A stretch of DNA of 39,884 nt from an uncultured delta proteobacterium (lineage in GTDB: Bacteria; Desulfobacterota; Syntrophia; Syntrophales; Smithellaceae): assembly GCA_903904655.1 (NCBI GenBank), contig CAIVDK010000356.1, forward strand, positions 1-39,884, written 5' to 3'. The translations under genes were made by a program, and so were the position numbers. The notes beneath the pieces were generated by a model. It saw only the letters and a program-made list of their open reading frames with translations, made no database searches and was not told the origin of the DNA. Below, piece after piece: positions 35,098-39,884 of the stretch (positions within the stretch are counted from its first letter, which is position 1; every line of letters starts with the position of its first letter).

Positions 35098-35187
35098 AAA
35101 AACCTATTCATAAAAGGATGGACGGAGAACGGGCGTTGTCACAACGATCCGAGCGGCAAGTTTCTCCGGTTTGCTTCATTTTTATCA

Positions 35188-36048
35188 TCAGTAAATAATC
35201 TTCCCATTTTCATCCAGATACCCGAAACGGCGCATGACCTCCCGATGGTCATCCACGATCCGCTTCGCTTGTGTTTCGTTCAGTTCCTCGCGCCATGAAC
35301 CGATCTGCCCTTTTCGGAAAAAGCGGCTGGACGCCGAGTTTTTTTCGCGGAAGCCCTCCGCCTCTTCCAGTTGCTGCACGACATCGAACAAACTGAAATC
35401 AATCGCCTTTGAAATCTGCTCCCGGGTGTAGTCAAGGCCGGCAAAGCGGATGGCCTTGGTGAAGGTTTCCAGGGGTTGCGATTTCATGTCTTCATAGCGC
35501 AGCAGGCAGACGGGAAACGGGGCGGAATCCACCCAGCTCAAAATATGATTACTCCAGGAAAGCAGTTTCTGGCGCAACTGATTGTGCAGCCGGTCGGGCT
35601 TTCCGCAAAAGGCAAAGGCTTTATCGGCCATGCGGGTTATGGAGGTATCATAGTCCGATCCATTATGATGGGCAAAAGAAACCGCCACATCCAGGGGATT
35701 GCGGATGAAATAGAGCGCCCCGCCCGTGGCAGCATGCGGAATCAAGGACATGTTGTCCGCCACATCGGTATAGGCATCGTGGATTTTCATAAAGAGCTGT
35801 TCCGTAGCGTTTTCAGCAAGGTGGATATAGAGTTCCGGGCGCAACCGGTCAATCTCGTCAGCGGTCAGGTCGGAGGCTTCGAAACCCATATTGTTGTCGA
35901 AGACACCCCTTGCGCTCGCGATGGGCGTACTTTCCAGCTCGTTGATACTTGCCGGTGTATCCGCATCGCGCAAAAGATTGGTCAGAAAGACGCGAAACCA
36001 GGTGTTTCCGGATTTCGGGTAGGAGGCGAGCCAGATGATGCCTTTCAT
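35188..36048 (-). CDS. sulfotransferase of the lasso cluster
   Basis: 286-aa P-loop sulfotransferase. The 5'-phosphosulfate loop is YPKSGNTWFR (about 9-18), the catalytic KIHDAY segment lies near residue 88, the 3'-phosphate motif FIRNPLDVAVSFAHH near 113-127, and the late KGQIGSWREEL PAPS-binding element near 250-260. These residues imply transfer of sulfate from PAPS to a hydroxyl (Tyr, Ser, Thr or sugar). The ATG overlaps the kinase stop (ATGA) and GGCGAGG lies upstream, so it is translationally coupled to the kinase. In this setting the lasso peptide itself is the probable substrate; A2 has one core Tyr and A1 has one. Confidence 0.93.
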   Translation of the reverse strand: MKGIIWLASYPKSGNTWFRVFLTNLLRDADTPASINELESTPIASARGVFDNNMGFEASDLTADEIDRLRPELYIHLAENATEQLFMKIHDAYTDVADNMSLIPHAATGGALYFIRNPLDVAVSFAHHNGSDYDTSITRMADKAFAFCGKPDRLHNQLRQKLLSWSNHILSWVDSAPFPVCLLRYEDMKSQPLETFTKAIRFAGLDYTREQISKAIDFSLFDVVQQLEEAEGFREKNSASSRFFRKGQIGSWREELNETQAKRIVDDHREVMRRFGYLDENGKIIY

Positions 36049-36953
36049 GACAAGAACCTCGCCTCCACCATGTCCATCAATTCATCGAGTAAAAAACCCT
36101 TGTCCGGCCGGACGGTTCGGTAAACGGCGGCATGGGCCGCAACGGCCGCGCATTGCCGGAAATGATCCTTTTTCCCGCCCAGCCCTTCCAGAAAGCGTCG
36201 GCGGTAGGTGTTGTCGAGGAGGGGATCGATCTTCCCGGCACCCTTCAAAGTGGTGATTTCCATTTTATCCGTATTGGTCATTTCCAGGATGAATACGGAT
36301 TTTATCGGAACAGGGGTATTTGAGAAGCCATCCGCGGGCAGAAAATACTTCTCCAGGTCCTTGCCCCAGCGGACGCTTTTGAGGGTGTTCTTATCGGCAT
36401 TTATTTTTTTGAGGACATCAGCCCATAACTTCAACCGGGGAAACCCGGGGATCACTAACGGATGCCCATTATCCGTCGTGATCGCACAAACGTCATCGGC
36501 CAGAAAGGCGTAGCCACGTCGATGAAACCCCGCGGCCAGCGTGGACTTGCCGATTCCGGAAGGTCCGGAAAAAATGATACTCCCCCCGTTCACCGCAATG
36601 GCGCCGGCATGGAGCGCCAGAATGTTTCGCTGGTGGAGGAGCGCACCCATGGCCGAACCCATTAAAAAGACGAGGATATCGTCTTCATTGGCCCCGGCTT
36701 CCGGCAGGATGGTGATGCGGCAGCCTTCCTGCACATGATAGCGGGCGACGCCATCCACCCGCAGCAGAAACTCTCCCGGATCCGCCTGGAAACGCACGCC
36801 TTTGAATTTGGGATTCTTCAGGGCTTCGGGCGCTTCGCCGTAGGTAATAACCACATCCGGATCGGTATCAGGCCGGGGATCAAGAACGGGTGTGGCCGGC
36901 AAGGAAATAACAGAGGTGATTTCCAATCCAAAAATATGATATGTATCATCCAT
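36045..36953 (-). CDS. HPr-kinase-like peptide kinase of the lasso cluster
   Basis: About 302 aa from ATG 36953 (MDDTYHIFGLEI); the track start TTG 36995 lies inside the repeat boundary. The C-terminal domain has the HPrK P-loop IIFSGPSGIGKSTLAAGFH and a LADDVCAI Walker-B-like segment. The N-terminal region is of the type seen in lasso-cluster kinases of the paeninodin group, which phosphorylate the C-terminal Ser of the precursor. No HPr or PTS gene is nearby, so a role in carbon catabolite control is unlikely. The gene follows repeat R1 directly and overlaps the sulfotransferase by 4 nt. Precursor A1 ends in Ser, which fits the known kinase target. Confidence 0.9.
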   Translation of the reverse strand: MDDTYHIFGLEITSVISLPATPVLDPRPDTDPDVVITYGEAPEALKNPKFKGVRFQADPGEFLLRVDGVARYHVQEGCRITILPEAGANEDDILVFLMGSAMGALLHQRNILALHAGAIAVNGGSIIFSGPSGIGKSTLAAGFHRRGYAFLADDVCAITTDNGHPLVIPGFPRLKLWADVLKKINADKNTLKSVRWGKDLEKYFLPADGFSNTPVPIKSVFILEMTNTDKMEITTLKGAGKIDPLLDNTYRRRFLEGLGGKKDHFRQCAAVAAHAAVYRTVRPDKGFLLDELMDMVEARFLS

Positions 36954-36969
36954 GTGTAATCTGGTCCTA

Positions 36970-37417
36970 TCTCGAACATCTGAATTAATTGACAATTGAT
37001 CACGCGATACTGTTTAGCCTGGTCGGGCAATATATACCGGATCGCTTTGTTCTCCGGCTGATTTGGCAATATCTTAAACGCACGGTTTATGAACGACTGG
37101 CTGATTATTGCCCCGAAGCGGTGGAAATTGCGGAAGGCGGTTTGTCTGGTAAATCATGTCCTGAAAAGCATGAAGTTGGAAAAACATCTGGACAAAACCT
37201 TTATCGGCAGGGCGTCAAAAGGATTTGATTTTTTAGGCTACCACCTTTCACCCGGAGGCTAAGCTGTTGCCGCCGGAACCATCCACCATCACATCGAACG
37301 TCTTGACCGGCTTATGAGCAGGGTTCGTCTCCGTGCCGCATCGGGCAATACACAAGACGGTGGTGGGCGTGGGTTGCTACTTATCTTGTGTTTTCCAGGA
37401 CTGCTCCAACGGGATTG
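36970..37417 (+). repeat. repeat R1: dead reverse-transcriptase fragment
   Basis: First of two ungapped 448-bp direct repeats (offset exactly 983 bp). The plus strand encodes pieces of a group-II-like RT. IDHAILFSLVGQYIPDRFVL is in one frame. After a deletion, FMNDWLIIAPKRWKLRKAV, HLDKTFIGRASKGFDFLGYH and a TAA after SPGG come in another. The catalytic palm block before this is missing and the YxDD-equivalent reads FMND, so it is inactive. It abuts the kinase gene on the left and follows precursor A1 (opposite strand). Relative to R2 it has about a dozen substitutions in the first ~370 bp and a diverged last part. Confidence 0.85.
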
Positions 37418-37601
37418 GCTCATTTTCACTTGACGCCCTCCGTAGGTGTGCAGAGGCCAAAGGACTCTGTGTCGCGATTGTAGTTCGGGCTTACCATGTG
37501 TCACGGGCCATCGGCGGCCCGAACCTGTCGGCCCCCGCGGCCTTCCTTGTGTCCCTCCCTCCACCTGTGGGCATGGCGAGGCCATCTTTCTTTTGTGAGT
37601 A

Positions 37602-37781
37602 TCAAGAGCCCTGGTGTGTTGACTCATACTCGGCTTGACCGGGCTTGGCGCCGCTCAGTGTTTGTCTGTTTTGAAGTTTTATTAGAGTTGGTCGTCTCCA
37701 CTCGGGTTGTCCGCTTGGTGGCAGTCCGGATAGGATCGGTCGCTCGTCATTGTGTTCTACGTTGGTTGTTTTGGTTTTCAT
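37602..37781 (-). CDS. lasso peptide precursor A1 (59 aa, not in ORF track)
   Basis: ATG 37781 is preceded by AGGAGAG at 7-9 nt. The 59-aa peptide begins MKTKTTNVEH and ends in SGAKPGQAEYESTHQGS. The leader is hydrophilic with W28-R-R-P31-T-L, resembling the YxxPxL recognition motif of lasso leaders, and Thr41 lies at the penultimate leader position. Core (43-59): Ser1, Glu9 as ring acceptor (9-member macrolactam), then a tail of eight residues ending in Ser. Length from Trp to the end (32 residues), Pro-to-Thr spacing (10) and core length (17) are identical to A2. Ser as residue 1 is known but less common than Gly. Kinase-encoding DNA is downstream. Confidence 0.75.
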   Translation of the reverse strand: MKTKTTNVEHNDERPILSGLPPSGQPEWRRPTLIKLQNRQTLSGAKPGQAEYESTHQGS

Positions 37782-37952
37782 TATAAGTCTCTCCTGGTGT
37801 GGTCTAGGCCTACCCCGCCGAGTGGTTCAGTTTCGGGGTCTCCGGTGATTTGCGCTCCTTACTCTCTCTTCTGTCGCTTGTCAATGCTAATCTGGCGTGG
37901 CGCGTTTTGTTCTTCAAATCCGGGCTTCTGTCAATTTGTGTTGGTGTTTCCC

Positions 37953-38400
37953 TCTCGAACATCTGAATTAATTGACAATTGATCACGCGATACTGTTTAG
38001 CCTGGTCGGGCAATATATACCGGATCGCTTTGTTCTCAGGCTGATTTGGCAATATCTTAAACGCACGGTTTATGAACGACCGGCTGATTATTGCCCCGAA
38101 CCGGTGGAAATTGCGGAAGGCGGTTTGTCTGATAAATCATGTTCTGAACAGCCTGAAGTTGGAAAAACATCCGGACAAAACCTTTATCGGCAGGGCGTCA
38201 AAAGGATTTGATTTTTTAGGCTACCACCTTTCACCCGGAGGCTAAGCTGTTGCCGCCGGAACCATCTACCATCACATCGAACGTCTTGACCGGCTTATGA
38301 GCAGGGTTCGTCTCCATGCCGCATCGAGCAATACATTCGACGATGGTGGGCATGGGTTGGGGCGTCTCTTGGATCTGTATGTACTGCTCCAACGGGATTG
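37953..38400 (+). repeat. repeat R2: dead reverse-transcriptase fragment (less decayed copy)
   Basis: Second copy of the 448-bp repeat. Same internal deletion, same FMND and same TAA after SPGG as R1, so the RT was already dead before duplication. R2 keeps more ancestral-looking residues: KHPDKTFIGRASKGFDFLGY, and near the end RIEQYIRRWWAWVGASL, the normal C-terminal signature of such RTs, which is destroyed in R1. It lies between precursors A2 and A1 (both on the opposite strand). It is not a DGR or retron in its present state; no template-repeat pair was seen. Confidence 0.85.
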
Positions 38401-38539
38401 TCTCCGCTAAATTTAGCGCCGCCCGCCCGAGCTCTACCGAGAACAATAGACGCCGTATGGCGGTCCGTGCTCGTTTGATTTGTGGTAATCCAATCTTCGG
38501 AGTCGCGCTATTCGCCGCTGCGGTTCTTCCTGCTGTGGC

Positions 38540-38761
38540 CTAAATCACGTAACCTACCCAAGTTTTCTCGGTTCCCCCGTTTAGGGTTCCACCATTTGTC
38601 CGTGCGGTTGCCCTTGTTTTTACTTTCGGTGCCTGCCACCTCGATTTCTCTGGGATTGCGGGGCGTTGTGAGGTTTGGGATACTCGTGAGGCGTGTTTTG
38701 TGAGTACGGTGTTGTCCTCCACGATTGCGCTATTGGGTTCTGGGTTCGGCTTTTCGGTCAT
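38540..38761 (-). CDS. lasso peptide precursor A2 (73 aa)
   Basis: ATG 38761 has AAAGGAG six bases upstream, the best ribosome site in this region. The 73-aa peptide has a hydrophilic leader with W42-Q-A-P45-K-V (YxxPxL-like), Thr55 exactly 10 after the Pro, Asn56, then core GGTLNGGTEKTWVGYVI (57-73). Gly1 and Glu9 would close a 9-residue macrolactam, and the tail has bulky Trp12 and Tyr15 that can act as steric plugs, as in known lasso peptides. It lies just downstream of the cyclase gene on the same strand, behind its own promoter. No sequence similarity to A1 beyond the spaced motif positions. Confidence 0.82.
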   Translation of the reverse strand: MTEKPNPEPNSAIVEDNTVLTKHASRVSQTSQRPAIPEKSRWQAPKVKTRATARTNGGTLNGGTEKTWVGYVI

Positions 38762-39004
38762 TTCTTTCTCCTTTCTGCGTTTTTCAGGGTTTCGTCTCCA
38801 CGGAACTGTTACTCGGACCTACGGTTTTCTTGTCGCTTTCCGCTCCTGCGGCGTTCACTTTTGTTATTGGTTCATCTTGTGTATTGACATGATTGCTTCG
38901 TGCCGCGCGGTTTTTGCTCCTCTGTCTTCTATCGACCTTTTTAGGCTGCGGGGTGTCCTCCACCAAGCCTTGGCAACAATCTAATGGTCTATTTTTTTGG
39001 AATT

Positions 39005-39033
39005 ACATTACAATAAACACGTCCAATTTTCAA
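39005..39033 (-). promoter_or_regulatory. promoter for the precursor/tailoring genes
   Basis: On the minus strand TTGAAA (39033-39028), 17 bp, TAATGT (39010-39005), about 240 bp before precursor A2 and directly after the cyclase terminator. It would allow high independent expression of the precursors. A2 would have a long 5' leader (38762-38998) that contains a 60-codon ORF of doubtful value. Confidence 0.5.
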
Positions 39034-39075
39034 TATGGTTTCTCAGACATTGCATGTTCGTGTATGTTAAGATAA

Positions 39076-39107
39076 GCACTACTCTTTGCTTTCCCGTAGA
39101 GTAGTGC
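39076..39107 (-). terminator. hairpin terminator overlapping the cyclase stop codon
   Basis: Perfect 10-bp stem GCACTACTCT/AGAGTAGTGC with a 12-nt loop, followed by TTATCTTAAC on the minus strand. The stem contains the last codons and TAG stop of the cyclase gene, an economical arrangement that separates it from the precursors. Confidence 0.65.
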
Positions 39108-39884
39108 TTTGCTTCATGTTGTATTTTTTTATCAGTCCTACATAGCGCAGGTAGAAAGTGAGCTTACGGTGATCTGATATCTCTTTGATCTTGTGCCTCT
39201 CAGGCGGTTGGTTAATCAAATTTTCAAATGCTTTTGGCCGGAAAAAAGACAGGTGTTCCTGCTCTGGAATGGCAAAAAACAACTGTGCCAGGCAACTCTT
39301 GCCGTTTCTCATGTTTTGTCGGGAATAGGCTATCCGCAAGCCTTCTCCCTTGTCTTTTCGTACCCTGATTTTTTCGGTGAGGATTCCTTTCATGGCTTCC
39401 CGGAACAGCAAGCGCGATTGCATATCCCGGTAAGTGTATTCAATGGGGATACCAAACCAGAATTCCAGCACATCTTTATCCAGTAACGGATATTTGTATT
39501 CAAACCCATATCGTTCGGCATGCATCCCCCAGTTATCCATACGCTCCGGGATATGGTAGTTTTCAAGTAAATTCAGCATAAACCGGGTACGGTTTCCATA
39601 ACCGAAGATATTTTTCCGTTCATGGAACAACAGCAACTTCCAATGTTTCAGAATAAATAATGCTTTCAGAAAACGTAGCTTTGACCAGTCTGTATATTGA
39701 GATTGATAGGTTTTAAGCAAACCAAATGGCACCAGAAGGGGTAATATATCCGTCCGAAAACGGCTAATGCTTGATCTGAGTCCGACTTTTCGGATAAATA
39801 TCAGGAGAGTGAACCATTTGAACTTGAAAAACAAATGGTTAAATGTACCGCGTGTGCTCAGCGAAACAAATTCATCTCCACCCC
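39079..39884 (-). CDS. lasso cyclase (asparagine-synthase-like), 5' end beyond window
   Basis: The frame is open to the window edge; the track starts it at TTG 39834, but the codons before that read GGDEFVSLSTRGTFNHL, the asparagine-synthetase C-domain GGDE motif. Then come NWGMHAERYGFEYKYPLLDK and LFREAMKGILTEKIRVRKDK, which form the AsnB/lasso-C synthetase domain. The N-terminal glutaminase-like domain and the PPi-loop are outside. Lasso C enzymes adenylate the core Asp/Glu side chain and close the isopeptide ring with residue 1. Here the expected acceptor is Glu9. A B2 protease and precursors nearby identify it as a cyclase rather than an asparagine synthetase. Confidence 0.88.
   Translation of the reverse strand, partial: GGDEFVSLSTRGTFNHLFFKFKWFTLLIFIRKVGLRSSISRFRTDILPLLVPFGLLKTYQSQYTDWSKLRFLKALFILKHWKLLLFHERKNIFGYGNRTRFMLNLLENYHIPERMDNWGMHAERYGFEYKYPLLDKDVLEFWFGIPIEYTYRDMQSRLLFREAMKGILTEKIRVRKDKGEGLRIAYSRQNMRNGKSCLAQLFFAIPEQEHLSFFRPKAFENLINQPPERHKIKEISDHRKLTFYLRYVGLIKKYNMKQSTTLRESKE

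Noticed and set aside
36045-36953. True HPr kinase/phosphorylase.
   Set aside because: No HPr or PTS gene and a different N-terminus; lasso-cluster context and overlap with a sulfotransferase favour a peptide kinase.
37810-38052. Minus-strand ORF beginning MPNQPENKAIRY, also seen at 36818-37069.
   Set aside because: The shared N-terminus is just the antisense of the RT repeat; the two copies diverge outside the repeat and there is no ribosome site.
36970-38400. Diversity-generating retroelement or retron.
   Set aside because: The RT is deleted and its catalytic Asp changed; no template/variable repeat pair or msr-msd-like structure was seen.
38784-38966. 60-aa minus-strand ORF upstream of A2, with K-T-V-G and a Glu eight residues on; considered as a third lasso precursor.
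   Set aside because: No W-x-x-P motif, only three residues after the Glu, poor ribosome site and no match to the A1/A2 geometry.

Overview
The window reads like a chromosome segment of an anaerobic, syntroph-type Desulfobacterota (former Deltaproteobacteria, Syntrophaceae-like). This is inferred from gene content only: rubrerythrin, a short ThiC, minimal SufBC, many two-component and c-di-GMP proteins, acyl-CoA ligases, an ATC-hydrolase-family protein and branched-chain-type substrate-binding proteins.

Layout. 1-2.6 kb (minus): glycine-zipper lipoprotein, rubrerythrin and a Na/Pi cotransporter cut by the window edge. 2.8-7.8 kb (plus): a PilZ/GNAT-like protein and a hybrid histidine kinase. 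Each is interrupted by an apparent one-base deficit in a homopolymer (T8 and A6). 7.8-13.1 kb (minus): methyltransferase, a TPR-CHAT lipoprotein whose catalytic His looks lost, SufB and SufC. 13.2-15.4 kb: a heptamer tandem repeat, an FGGY kinase and a 60-aa Lys/Ala/Val histone-H1-like protein. 15.8-20.9 kb (minus): a TPP riboswitch with terminator ahead of thiN-thiD-thiC-cca-nlpC/p60. 21-26.4 kb (minus): NtrC-type regulator, PAS histidine kinase with a pseudo-receiver, and a REC-GAF-HD-GYP protein. 26.5-30.2 kb (plus): acyl-CoA ligase and a periplasmic binding protein, with a truncated paralogue between them. 30.2-32.5 kb: decaying DNA (IS3 transposase tail, ADP-forming acyl-CoA synthetase remnant) around an exported isochorismatase-fold protein and an ATC-hydrolase-like protein.

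32.9-39.9 kb (minus) is the most interesting part: a lasso-peptide (RiPP) gene cluster. Reading 5' to 3' on the minus strand it has an asparagine-synthase-like cyclase (5' end outside the window), precursor A2, a reverse-transcriptase (RT) remnant, precursor A1, a second copy of the RT remnant, an HPr-kinase-like kinase, a sulfotransferase, an unknown 346-aa protein, a B2-type transglutaminase-like leader peptidase and a YkgJ-like Cys-cluster protein. The two precursors are small ORFs; A1 has 59 codons and is absent from the ORF track. They share almost no sequence, yet both have W-x-x-P, a Thr exactly 10 residues after that Pro, a core starting two residues later, Glu at core position 9, and a 17-residue core. 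They are separated by two ungapped 448-bp repeats spaced exactly 983 bp apart, each carrying the same dead RT. A kinase together with a sulfotransferase suggests a doubly tailored lasso peptide. The RRE protein (B1) and an exporter are not visible and may lie beyond the right edge.
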